Source: Aquabacterium sp. A7-Y
GTDB taxonomy: Bacteria; Pseudomonadota; Gammaproteobacteria; Burkholderiales; Burkholderiaceae_C
Length of the DNA: 64,000 nucleotides
NCBI RefSeq assembly: GCF_026153205.1
Contig: NZ_JAPFBW010000030.1
Location: forward strand, 24,926 to 88,925
Direction of reading: 5' to 3'
Positions 55,262-64,000 of the stretch are shown piece after piece. A program made the translations under genes and the position numbers. Numbering within the stretch: position 1 is the first letter of the stretch; every line of letters begins with the position of its first letter. The notes under the pieces were generated by a model, which saw only the letters and a program-made list of their open reading frames with translations, ran no database searches and had not been told where the DNA came from.

Positions 55262-56916
55262 CAGCCGCCCGCCTCCGATCGACGGAACACGTAGGTGTAC
55301 TCGTTGCTGCGGTCGGTGGGGCGGCGCTCGCGCGCCACCGGCGTCCAGCCTTCCGGCGTCGGCACGGAGGCGCCGCCGGGCAGCATCAGGTAGTCGCAAG
55401 ACGGCGCGTTGAGCACATGGGCCGCATAGACGCGCCAACCGCCCAGCGCTTCCAGCGCCGCGATCTGGCTGCGCGCCAGCCCGCGCGCCTCGATGCAGGC
55501 GCCGCGTGGCAAGTGCAGGCCGAGCCGTTGCACCAGCGGCCGCTCGCTGCGGGCATAGTTCAGCACCGGCAGCAACAGGCTCATCAGCAGCAGCCAGGAC
55601 AGCGCGACGCCGCTGGCGGGCAGTACCAGGCTGCGCCAGAGCGCCTCGCGGTTGCGCCCGGCACGCCAGCGCACCAGCCACAGCCATGCCGCCGTGGCGA
55701 GCAGCGCGGCCAGCAGCGCCGCCAGCGAGAAGCGGGGCTCGAAGCCGGGCGCCAGCTTCATGACGTTGGCGGCCGGCTTGGCCGGCACGCCGGTCTGCAG
55801 CGAGACATAGATGACCCAGATGGTCAGCGCGCAGAAGCTGAAAAAAAACACCGAGAACCAGTCGATCGCCGAGGCCACGCCGCGGCGCAGGGTGGGCAGC
55901 GAGAAGCCGGCCAGCACGGCCAGCGAGGGCAGGGCGAGCATCAGGGCCCGGTCCGAACCGTTCATCACGACGCAGGCCCCCACTGCGACACCGGCTGTCG
56001 CCAGCGGGACGGCGATGTGGCGCTTGAGCAGGTGGCCACGCCAGCGCCAGACGGTCCAGGCCGCCAGCGGCCAGGCCGGCCAGGTGAACCAGGCCAGCAG
56101 CCGCACCACCTGGCGCAACTGCGGGCGCGGGTCGGCCCGCCAGGCCCAGGCGTCGAAGCCGGTGGCCACCAGCGCGGTCAGCAGCAGGGCGGCGAAGACC
56201 CAGGCCGCGAAGGCCTTGGTGCGCACATCCTCGGACAGCCAGCACACCGCCAGCGCGACGAAGGCGAGCAGCACCGCGATGTTGGGCGCGCCGCTGCCCG
56301 CCATCAGGGGCAGGGCGGCCAGCACGGCGAGCCGGGGTTTCCAGCGACGCACGCCGCTGGCCGCGAGGGCATAGATGAGCAGGGCCGTGCCGGTCAGCTG
56401 CAACAGCTCGGGCGTGGTTTCGTGGCCGAGCTGCAGCAGACCCAGCGTGGCGAGCAGCGCCAGCACGGCGCCGTCGGCGATGGCGCGCGCGTAGTCCACC
56501 GGCTTGGCCTCGCCGCCGAAGGCGAAGGACACCGGCTGGGCGGCGTCGGTGCGGGCGAGGTGGTAGCAGGTGTACCAGGTGAGCATCAGGACCGCGATGA
56601 GCAGCAGCGCGAAGGGCACACGTGCTGCGAAGGCCGGATCGACCATGCCGTCGAAGAGCCGGATGAAGGCAGCGCCGAGCCAGTAGGGCAGCAGGCCGCC
56701 GTCGGGCGGCAGGCCACCGACCAGAGGGTGCCACCAGTCGGCGCCGCCGCGCGCGAGCTGGTGCATGAAACCGAAGGCGGTGACGTCGGCGCTGCGCCAG
56801 GGATCCCGGCCGAATACGCCGGGCAGCACATAGGCGGCGCACAGCAGCACCAGCGGGATGCGCGGCAGGCGCTGGGCGGCACGTTCGGTGACGATGGCGG
56901 GGGTGGGATGGTTCAC
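55261..56916 (-). CDS. GT-C-like membrane glycosyltransferase (ArnT/PMT superfamily)
   Basis: Polytopic membrane protein of about 551 residues with ten or more hydrophobic helices and a soluble C-terminal domain of about 110 residues. After the first helix comes FGRDPWRSADVTAFGFMH, with acidic residues where GT-C enzymes of the ArnT/PMT type carry their catalytic Asp. Such enzymes transfer sugar from a polyprenyl-phosphate donor to lipid A, protein or other acceptors on the periplasmic face. GTG 56916 is chosen; an in-frame TTG at 56955 is possible. It is coupled to the MATE gene by a one-base overlap. Donor and acceptor are unknown; no arn genes are present. Confidence 0.75.
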   Translation of the reverse strand: MNHPTPAIVTERAAQRLPRIPLVLLCAAYVLPGVFGRDPWRSADVTAFGFMHQLARGGADWWHPLVGGLPPDGGLLPYWLGAAFIRLFDGMVDPAFAARVPFALLLIAVLMLTWYTCYHLARTDAAQPVSFAFGGEAKPVDYARAIADGAVLALLATLGLLQLGHETTPELLQLTGTALLIYALAASGVRRWKPRLAVLAALPLMAGSGAPNIAVLLAFVALAVCWLSEDVRTKAFAAWVFAALLLTALVATGFDAWAWRADPRPQLRQVVRLLAWFTWPAWPLAAWTVWRWRGHLLKRHIAVPLATAGVAVGACVVMNGSDRALMLALPSLAVLAGFSLPTLRRGVASAIDWFSVFFFSFCALTIWVIYVSLQTGVPAKPAANVMKLAPGFEPRFSLAALLAALLATAAWLWLVRWRAGRNREALWRSLVLPASGVALSWLLLMSLLLPVLNYARSERPLVQRLGLHLPRGACIEARGLARSQIAALEALGGWRVYAAHVLNAPSCDYLMLPGGASVPTPEGWTPVARERRPTDRSNEYTYVFRRSEAGG

Positions 56917-57045
56917 GTGCGGTGGCGGCGGGGCGAAGCCGGCATCATGCAACAAATCGGTGCGCTGACATCTCCACAGCGATTTGCCAAGATCGTGGCG
57001 CCGGGGCGCAGTCCTGGATCAGGCCAGGCGCCCGGCAGCCAAGAA

Positions 57046-57076
57046 AAAAGGCAGCCGGTTGCCCTGGCTGCCTTTT
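57046..57076 (-). terminator. Rho-independent terminator of rpmE2
   Basis: On the minus strand AAAAGGCAGCC (57076-57066), a nine-base loop and GGCTGCCTTTT (57056-57046), followed by more T. The 11-base-pair stem with a T-run begins about 20 bases after the rpmE2 stop. Confidence 0.85.
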
Positions 57077-57096
57077 CGGCGGAGAAGTCGCGATGC

Positions 57097-57357
57097 TTAC
57101 TTCTTGAGGCCCACCCGCGCGAACTTGTTGCGGAACTTCTCGACGCGGCCGCCGAGGGAGTCCACGCTCTTTTGCGTGCCGGTGTAGAAAGGGTGCGATT
57201 CGCTGGAGGTTTCCAGCTTGTACAGCGGCAGCTCGCGACCGTCTTCCATCTTGACGGTTTCCTTGGTCTGAGCGCAAGAACGGGTCACGAACTTGAAGCC
57301 GTTGGACTGGTCCACGAAGCACACTTCGCGGTAGTTGGGGTGGATGCCTTCTTTCAT
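57097..57357 (-). CDS. rpmE2: 50S ribosomal protein L31 type B
   Basis: Ribosomal protein L31 of the zinc-free type. The 86 residues begin [20 protein letters not shown] and include [18 protein letters not shown] and [11 protein letters not shown]. The CxxC zinc-binding pairs of type A L31 are missing; only single Cys residues (REVCF, TRSCA) occur. Type B copies are favoured by many bacteria under zinc shortage. It has its own promoter and terminator downstream of rho. No other L31 gene is in the window. Confidence 0.96.
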   Translation of the reverse strand: MKEGIHPNYREVCFVDQSNGFKFVTRSCAQTKETVKMEDGRELPLYKLETSSESHPFYTGTQKSVDSLGGRVEKFRNKFARVGLKK

Positions 57358-57437
57358 GGCGGTGCCTTATCGCTGGTCTATGCGCCGGGAGCCACCTCGA
57401 ACCTTTCGAGGCACTTTCCGGAAGCGGAAAACCGGCG

Positions 57438-57467
57438 ATTATGCCATGAAGATCAGCCACTTATGAA
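57438..57467 (-). promoter_or_regulatory. Promoter of rpmE2
   Basis: Minus-strand TTCATA (57467-57462) and CATAAT (57443-57438) are 18 bases apart, four and five matches to the sigma-70 hexamers. The start would be near 57431, leaving a leader of about 70 bases with a GC-rich inverted repeat. Confidence 0.5.
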
Positions 57468-57500
57468 CGGTCCGGGGTCGCATCTGGCCCATCCGGGCGC

Positions 57501-57526
57501 AAAAAAGGCCCGTTGGCGGGCCTTTT
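57501..57526 (-). terminator. Rho-independent terminator of the rho gene
   Basis: Minus strand: AAAAGGCCCG (57526-57517), loop CCAA, CGGGCCTTTT (57512-57503), then TT. A perfect ten-base-pair stem with a six-base T-run, 20 bases after the rho stop. Confidence 0.9.
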
Positions 57527-57545
57527 CGGGGAGCGCGGGGCGGCC

Positions 57546-58808
<1,263 letters not shown>

Positions 58809-59048
58809 GGGCGCATACCCTTGGGGACTTGCCGTCGCACTGCCAAGGGCGACGGCTGGATGGACTTCGGCATCGCTCGCAGCGCGGGAGAACCCGGATA
58901 CGAGAACTGGCGCAGGACCGCGACGAGCGCGAATCGGAAGACGCTGGAGTTGGGGGCCGAAACTACGCGGCGAACGAGGTGCGTAGTGGCGAAACTTGTG
59001 CTATCGGGAACCGGACTTGTGGTCTCGGCTCCCGATGCATTGGGGGGA

Positions 59049-59079
59049 ATTATAGATGACCGTCGAGGAAGGACGTCAA
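59049..59079 (-). promoter_or_regulatory. Promoter for rho inside the end of trxA
   Basis: Minus-strand TTGACG (59079-59074) and a perfect TATAAT (59054-59049) are 19 bases apart; the -10 contains the trxA stop codon. Transcription would start near 59042 and give a rho leader of about 230 bases (59041-58809) with no coding frame. Such a long leader suits Rho-dependent attenuation known for E. coli rho. Confidence 0.5.
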
Positions 59080-59379
59080 CTGGGCTTTCGACAAGGCGCC
59101 AACCTTGGTCGCAGCAAGCTGTCCGTCCTTGAAGAGCATCAGCGTCGGAATGCCGCGGATGCCGAACTTGGCGGGCACTTCGCGGTTCTCGTCGACATTC
59201 ATCTTGGCGATGTTGAGGCGGCCGCCGTAGTCCTTGGCGACTTCATCCAGGATGGGGGCGATCATCTTGCAAGGCCCGCACCATTCGGCCCAGTAGTCCA
59301 CCAGCACAGGCTTGTCGGCCTGCAGCACGTCGGCGTCGAAGGACGCGTCGGAGATGTGTTTGATCAGATCGCTGCTCAT
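59050..59379 (-). CDS. trxA: Thioredoxin 1
   Basis: TrxA reduces protein disulfides in the cytoplasm. The 109-residue protein begins [20 protein letters not shown], has the active site WAEWCGPCK (Cys34 and Cys37), the cis-proline motif [12 protein letters not shown] and a C-terminal helix. Length and motifs are normal. ATG 59379 is set by the family; an upstream open frame is not coding. rho follows in the same direction, the conserved trxA-rho order. Confidence 0.97.
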   Translation of the reverse strand: MSSDLIKHISDASFDADVLQADKPVLVDYWAEWCGPCKMIAPILDEVAKDYGGRLNIAKMNVDENREVPAKFGIRGIPTLMLFKDGQLAATKVGALSKAQLTSFLDGHL

Positions 59380-59530
59380 CGTAGAGTCCTCAGATAGGTC
59401 CAAGCCCGGCCTCATCGTGCCGGCCTCGACACAGGGCACAATGATTCTGACATAAACCCTTGGGACGGCGCTGCCGCCCGCCTCAAGTCTTTCTATTGCA
59501 GGGATATCCTTTTTTGTTCGCAAGCTTTGC

Positions 59531-62218
59531 ATGCCTGTAAGAGAAAGCTGGACCCTCGGCGCCTGCACCGACCCTTGGCCCGACATCGTGCAGCGGCTGG
59601 CGCTGTTTCTGCGAGTCCACGCCCTCGATGCGCGCAACACCCTGGTGCTGTTGCCCTTTGCGCAGCACCTGCCGCTGGCCCGGCAGGCCTGGGCGCGCCT
59701 GTGCGGCGGCTGGATGCCGCGTTTCGAGACCACCCAGACGCTGCGCGAGTCCTTGCCGGCGCCCGCCCTCGGCGCGCTGGGTCCCAGCGGCGACCCGGTG
59801 GCCGACCGCCTGGCCGCCGCCCGCTTGCTGACCGACCAGGCCTGGGCGGCGCCGGCGCGGCGGCGCGATCCGGCCTTGTTCGAACACTGGGTGCGCGGTG
59901 TCGTGGAAATGTCGCACCAGATGATGCGTGCCGCATTCGCGCGCCAGCCGGGGGAGCGCGCTGCCTTCTGGAGCGAGGCGCGGGCCGTGCTGCCGGCCCC
60001 CGGCGGGCCGGGCGGGATGGAGGCCGTGCTGGCCCGTGTCGCGCTGGAATGGGCCGCCGTGCACGAGGCCGGTCCGGCCGATGAGCTGTTCCGGCTGCAG
60101 CCGGCCGGCTGGGCGGTGGTCGAGGCGGGCGAGCCCGAGGGCTTGACGAGCGCCTTGCTGGCGGCTTCCGAGGCGCCCCAGCTGCGCATTCACACCGATC
60201 CCGACCTCGCCACACCCTTTGCCGCGGCAGCGCCCGACCTGCAGATCCTCGCCTGTGCCGATTTCGAGGAAGAGGCCCAGGCCGCTGCTGCGCAGGTGCT
60301 GAGCCACCTTCAGCAGGGCCAGGCCCCGGTCGCCGTGATGGCGCAGGACCGGGTGCTGGTGCGCCGGCTGCGGGCCTTGCTCGAGCGGCGTGACGTGCTG
60401 CTGCGCGACGAGACCGGCTGGCGCCTGTCGACCACCCGGGCGGGCGCGGCGGTGGCGGGTGTGCTCGCGCTGGCGGGCCCCAAGTCTGGCACCGACGAGT
60501 TGCTCGACTGGCTCAAGTCATCCTTCGTCGGGGTGTCGGGCGAGACCGGCGGCCGTGCCGCTGAGCAGGCCCTGGAGACGGCGCTGCGTCGGCAGCAGTG
60601 GGCGGCCCTGCACGACATCGACAGTCAGCGCCTGTCGCCCGTCGCCGAGGCGCTGTGGCAGGCGGTGCAGCGCGCGCTCGCGCCGCTGCAAGGCGAGCCG
60701 CGCCGCGCCAGCGTGCTGAGCTGGAACCAGCGCCTGCGGGAAGCGCTGCAGGCCGCCGCGGCCTGGGACGCACTGCAGGCCGACGAGGCCGGGCAGCAGG
60801 TGATCGAGGCCTTGCGGCTGGACAGCGGCGCACCGGCGGTCGATGCCGCCTTCGCGCGCCAGGCCGAGGTCACGCTGATGGACCTCGGCGATTACGCCGC
60901 CTGGGTCGACAGCCTGCTCGAAACCGGCGTCTTCGCACCGCCCGCGACCGAGGATGCCGAGGTGGTGATCACGCCGCTGGCCCGCGCGATGCTGCGTCCT
61001 TTCGCTGCCTGCGTCATGCCGGGCTGCGATGAGCAGCGCCTCGGGCCGGTCGCTGCCTCGGTCTGGCTGGGTGAACGCGAGCGCCTGGCGCTGGGGCTGC
61101 CGACGCGTGCCGCGGCGATGCGGCTGCAGACTGTCGCCTTCGCCCACCTAGCGCGCCAGCCACGCGTGACGCTGCTGTGGCGCAACTCGCAGGACGGCGA
61201 GCCGCTCGGCGCCAGCGTGCTGGTCGAGCGACTGCAGCTCGAACGCCGCCGCGCCGCGCTGCTCGAAGCCGAGCCGCAGGACCCGCGCTGCGAGCGGCGG
61301 GTCGTCGCGCAGCCGGTGCACCCGTCCGCCCCACGCGCGCCCGCGCTGGTGCCCGAGCGGCTCAGCGCCACCAGCTACGAGGCCTTGCGCGACTGCCCCT
61401 ACCGGTTTTTCGCGCTGCGCATGCTGGGCCTGGGCGAGGCGGCCGAGCTCGACGACGAGGTCGAGCGGCGCGACTACGGCACCTGGCTGCACGCCGTCCT
61501 GCAGGATTTCCACGAGCAGCGCAGCCGCTCGCCGCTGGATGCCGAAGGTGAGGTGGCGCGCCTGGTGCGGCTGGGGGCCGAGCAGCAGGGCAAGCTGGGG
61601 CTGGACGAAGCGGCCTTCCTGCCGTTTGCGTTGCGCTTCGGTCGCGTCGCGCAGCTCTACGTCGACTGGATGCTGGCCCACGAGGCCGGCGGCGCCGAGG
61701 TGCTGAAGAGCGAGGTGACCTTGTCCGCGCCGCTGCCGCAGCGCCCTGCGACCCGGCTGCACGGTACGCTGGACCGCGTCGACATCGTGCACGGCCCGGA
61801 CGGTCCTCGCACCCTGATCCTCGACTACAAGACCGGCAGCCTGGAAGCCCTCAAGCGCCGCCAGCGCGATCCGCTGGAGGACACCCAGCTGGCCTTCTAC
61901 GCGGCCCTGTTGCGTCACGGCGAGGCCGCGCCGGGCAGCCAGCACGGCGTGCGCGCGCTCTATCTAGCGATGGAGGGGCGCGAGATCGAGGCCGCCGAGC
62001 ACCCCGAGGTGGAGGCGACGGCGGAGGTGCTGCTGCAGGGCCTGGCGGACGACATCGGGCGGCTCGCCGACGGGGCGACGCTGCCGCCACTGGGCGAGGG
62101 CAGCGCTTGCGAGCACTGTGACGCGCGCGGCCTGTGCCGCAAGGCGCACTGGGCCGAGCCCCTGCTGCCCGACCCGGCCACCGCGCCGGGCAGCAAGGCC
62201 GGTGAGGAGGCAGGATGA
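59531..62218 (+). CDS. addB: AddB-like PD-(D/E)XK nuclease, recombination repair
   Basis: Probable AddB subunit of the AddAB helicase-nuclease that processes double-strand DNA ends. The 895-residue protein has a helicase-like N-terminal part without a clear Walker A, and a C-terminal RecB-family nuclease: [19 protein letters not shown] near residue 615, [11 protein letters not shown], then the catalytic [12 protein letters not shown] near 763. Four cysteines typical of the AddB iron-sulfur staple are present: Cys in DCPYRFF, and three in [11 protein letters not shown] near the end. The stop overlaps the start of addA (ATGA). ATG 59531 lacks a strong ribosome site, so the start is moderately sure. 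Confidence 0.88.
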   Translation: MPVRESWTLGACTDPWPDIVQRLALFLRVHALDARNTLVLLPFAQHLPLARQAWARLCGGWMPRFETTQTLRESLPAPALGALGPSGDPVADRLAAARLLTDQAWAAPARRRDPALFEHWVRGVVEMSHQMMRAAFARQPGERAAFWSEARAVLPAPGGPGGMEAVLARVALEWAAVHEAGPADELFRLQPAGWAVVEAGEPEGLTSALLAASEAPQLRIHTDPDLATPFAAAAPDLQILACADFEEEAQAAAAQVLSHLQQGQAPVAVMAQDRVLVRRLRALLERRDVLLRDETGWRLSTTRAGAAVAGVLALAGPKSGTDELLDWLKSSFVGVSGETGGRAAEQALETALRRQQWAALHDIDSQRLSPVAEALWQAVQRALAPLQGEPRRASVLSWNQRLREALQAAAAWDALQADEAGQQVIEALRLDSGAPAVDAAFARQAEVTLMDLGDYAAWVDSLLETGVFAPPATEDAEVVITPLARAMLRPFAACVMPGCDEQRLGPVAASVWLGERERLALGLPTRAAAMRLQTVAFAHLARQPRVTLLWRNSQDGEPLGASVLVERLQLERRRAALLEAEPQDPRCERRVVAQPVHPSAPRAPALVPERLSATSYEALRDCPYRFFALRMLGLGEAAELDDEVERRDYGTWLHAVLQDFHEQRSRSPLDAEGEVARLVRLGAEQQGKLGLDEAAFLPFALRFGRVAQLYVDWMLAHEAGGAEVLKSEVTLSAPLPQRPATRLHGTLDRVDIVHGPDGPRTLILDYKTGSLEALKRRQRDPLEDTQLAFYAALLRHGEAAPGSQHGVRALYLAMEGREIEAAEHPEVEATAEVLLQGLADDIGRLADGATLPPLGEGSACEHCDARGLCRKAHWAEPLLPDPATAPGSKAGEEAG

Positions 62219-64000
62219 AGGGTGCCGCCTACCGCATCGACGGTGCCCTGGTCGCTCGCGAGCGCTTCTACCAGGTCGCCTGCGACCCGGCGCGCAGTGT
62301 GGTCGTCGAGGCCTGCGCCGGGGCCGGCAAGACCTGGATGCTGGTCTCGCGCATCCTGCGCAGCCTGCTCGACGGGCTGGAGCCGCAACAGATCCTCGCG
62401 ATCACCTTCACCAAAAAGGCGGCCGCCGAGATGCGCCACCGCCTGATGACCTGGCTGGCCGACTTCGCCGACTGTCCGGAAGCCCAGCGTGTGCAGGCCC
62501 TGGTCGACCGCGGCCTGTCGCCCGATCAGGCGCGGGCCCGCGCCCCGGCGTTGGGCGGGCTCTACGAGCGCCTGCTGGCGGGGCAGCAGCAGGTCGAGAT
62601 CCGCACCTTCCACGCCTGGTTCTCGCAGCTGATGCGCGCGGCGCCGCTGGAGGTGCTGCAGGAGCTGGGCCTGCCGCCGCAGGCCGAGCTGGTCGAGGAC
62701 ATCGAGGAGTTGAAGCCGCGCGCCTGGCGCCAGTTCCTCGCGGCGCTGATGCAGGACGACATGCTGCGCGGGGATTTCGAGGCGCTGGTGCGCAGCCGCG
62801 GTCGCCACACCACCCAGGCCTGGCTGCTTGGCGTGATCGACAAGCGGCTGGAGTTCGAGCTGGCCGAGCTCTCCGGCACCCTGGCCGCCAGTGTGCCGCC
62901 GGCCGCGGAGCTGGATCGGGCCTTCGAGGGCTACGAACACCCCGCCGAGCGGCTGCGCTCGGCCGTCGTGGGACCGCTGCTGCAGCGCGTGGCGAGCGCC
63001 CTGGGCCGCCATGCCAAGGCCACCGCGCAAAAGGCCGGTGCCGCGCTGCAGCAGGCGCTGGAGCGGCCCGACGCCGTGTCGGCCTTGTGCGCCGCCGAGG
63101 CCGCGCTGTTCACCAAGGGCGAGCTGCGCAAGCACCTGGAGGCCCCCGAGCTGGACGAGGCCGTCGCCTTCCTGCGCGACATCCGCCGCGGCGTTGCCCA
63201 GCAGGAGGCCCACCTCGAACACCAGCGCCTGTCGCGCCTGACGCGTCTGCTGCTGGCCGAGTACGCCCGCCTGAAACACGCCCGTGGCCTGGCCGACATG
63301 TCGGACCTGGAGCGCTGCGCGCTGCGCTTGCTGGGCGACCACGAGGTGGCCGGGTGGCTGCTCGAACGGCTCGACACGCGGGTGCGCCAGGTCCTGATCG
63401 ACGAGTTCCAGGACACCAACCCGCTGCAGTGGCAGGCGCTGTCGACCTGGCTGTCGTCCTACGCCGGCGCCGGGGGCGGCGGCAGCGGCCAGCGCCCGCC
63501 GGGCGTTTTTATCGTCGGCGACCCCAAGCAGAGCATCTACCGCTTCCGACGCGCCGAGCCGCGGGTTTTCGAGGCGGCCAAGCAGCTCGTCGTGCACGGC
63601 CTGGGAGGCGCGGTGCTGGCCTGCGACCACACCCGGCGCAACGCGCCGGCGGTGCTGGACGCGCTCAACGCCGTGTTCGACAGCGCCCAGGCCGAGGGCC
63701 GCTACACCGACTTCCGCAGCCACACCACCGAGGTCGACCCGGCCGCCGCAGCCGGGCTGGTGGCCGCGATCGAGCGTGTCGAGCGGCCCGCGAAAGCCGC
63801 CCGTGCCGAGGCCGCCTCCGGCTGGCGCGACAGCCTGAGCACACCGCGGCGCGAGCCCGAGGTGCTGCTCAAGCTGGAGGAGGCCAGGCGGGTCGCGGCC
63901 CACATCGCCCAACTGGTGCGCGGCGAAGGCTGGCGGCCGTCCGAGATTTTCGTGCTGAGTCGCCGGCGGGCCCAGTTGCGCCTGGTCGGCGAGGCCTTGC
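62215..64000 (+). CDS. addA: AddA-like UvrD/Rep helicase-nuclease (3' partial)
   Basis: The helicase subunit partner of AddB; the window ends inside it after about 595 codons. Superfamily 1 motifs are intact: Walker A VVVEACAGAGKTWML (Lys39), motif Ia ITFTKKAAAEMRHR, a motif with RTFHAWF, Walker B VLIDEFQDTNPLQWQ near residue 400, motif III VFIVGDPKQSIYRFRRAEP. The C-terminal helicase 2A/2B and nuclease parts lie beyond position 64000. The start overlaps the addB stop by four bases and has a GAGGAGG site. Its pairing with addB separates it from a lone uvrD. Confidence 0.9.
   Translation, partial: MKGAAYRIDGALVARERFYQVACDPARSVVVEACAGAGKTWMLVSRILRSLLDGLEPQQILAITFTKKAAAEMRHRLMTWLADFADCPEAQRVQALVDRGLSPDQARARAPALGGLYERLLAGQQQVEIRTFHAWFSQLMRAAPLEVLQELGLPPQAELVEDIEELKPRAWRQFLAALMQDDMLRGDFEALVRSRGRHTTQAWLLGVIDKRLEFELAELSGTLAASVPPAAELDRAFEGYEHPAERLRSAVVGPLLQRVASALGRHAKATAQKAGAALQQALERPDAVSALCAAEAALFTKGELRKHLEAPELDEAVAFLRDIRRGVAQQEAHLEHQRLSRLTRLLLAEYARLKHARGLADMSDLERCALRLLGDHEVAGWLLERLDTRVRQVLIDEFQDTNPLQWQALSTWLSSYAGAGGGGSGQRPPGVFIVGDPKQSIYRFRRAEPRVFEAAKQLVVHGLGGAVLACDHTRRNAPAVLDALNAVFDSAQAEGRYTDFRSHTTEVDPAAAAGLVAAIERVERPAKAARAEAASGWRDSLSTPRREPEVLLKLEEARRVAAHIAQLVRGEGWRPSEIFVLSRRRAQLRLVGEAL

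Noticed and set aside
56958..57045. Additional gene between the glycosyltransferase gene and rpmE2
   Set aside because: Short frames only, and the rpmE2 terminator occupies the right-hand end.

Overview
The window is GC-rich and gap-free. It looks like a chromosomal segment of a betaproteobacterium of the order Burkholderiales, possibly the Rubrivivax/Leptothrix/Caldimonas side; that finer placement is a guess from gene order and protein style. Supporting blocks are surE-pcm-nlpD-rpoS, carA-carB-greA-(DUF4149)-yhbY-rlmE-ftsH-folP-glmM-pstSCAB-phoU-phoB-phoR, and trxA-rho-rpmE2. I saw no tRNA, rRNA, CRISPR array, insertion sequence or phage gene.

Region 1 (1 to about 19.0 kb, all + strand) is part of a type VI secretion (T6SS) cluster. 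It holds tssF (5' end cut by the window), tssG, clpV (tssH), an M15 peptidoglycan peptidase paired with a small exported lipoprotein, a TPR-methyltransferase, vgrG, and a spike-assembly cassette: a small membrane protein, a DUF2169-pentapeptide fusion, a second pentapeptide protein, DUF3540 and a DUF4150 PAAR-like tip. The post-translational control pair tagH (FHA) and pppA (PP2C phosphatase) follows. No large toxin gene follows the tip protein, so the M15/lipoprotein pair is the best effector/immunity or accessory-hydrolase candidate. Other core genes (tssA-E, J-M, the kinase ppkA) are not in the window.

Region 2 (19.0-25.6 kb) has an OmpA-like lipoprotein with two modules, the lytic transglycosylase MltA, a minus-strand NarL-type two-component system with a polytopic kinase, and a quinone oxidoreductase.

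Region 3 (25.6-35.1 kb) carries surE-pcm-nlpD-rpoS, a PolB-like exonuclease, rlmD and a Bax-inhibitor-like membrane protein. An iron/heme group follows: a GlcG/HbpS-type protein, hemP, a 21-residue membrane peptide, bfd behind a Fur-box-like promoter, an ICMT-like methyltransferase and bacterioferritin.

Region 4 (35.4-46.4 kb) is housekeeping: carAB, greA, a DUF4149 protein, the divergent pair yhbY/rlmE sharing one symmetric -10 element, ftsH behind a sigma-32-like promoter, folP and glmM.

Region 5 (46.5-53.9 kb) is the phosphate-starvation regulon: a fasciclin lipoprotein and the pstSCAB-phoU-phoB-phoR operon diverge, and each is preceded by a Pho-box array. PhoR/PhoB would activate both; PstSCAB/PhoU sense and import phosphate.

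Region 6 (53.9-64.0 kb) has a MATE exporter coupled to a GT-C-like glycosyltransferase, rpmE2, rho and trxA (minus strand), then addB and addA (plus strand; addA runs off the window).
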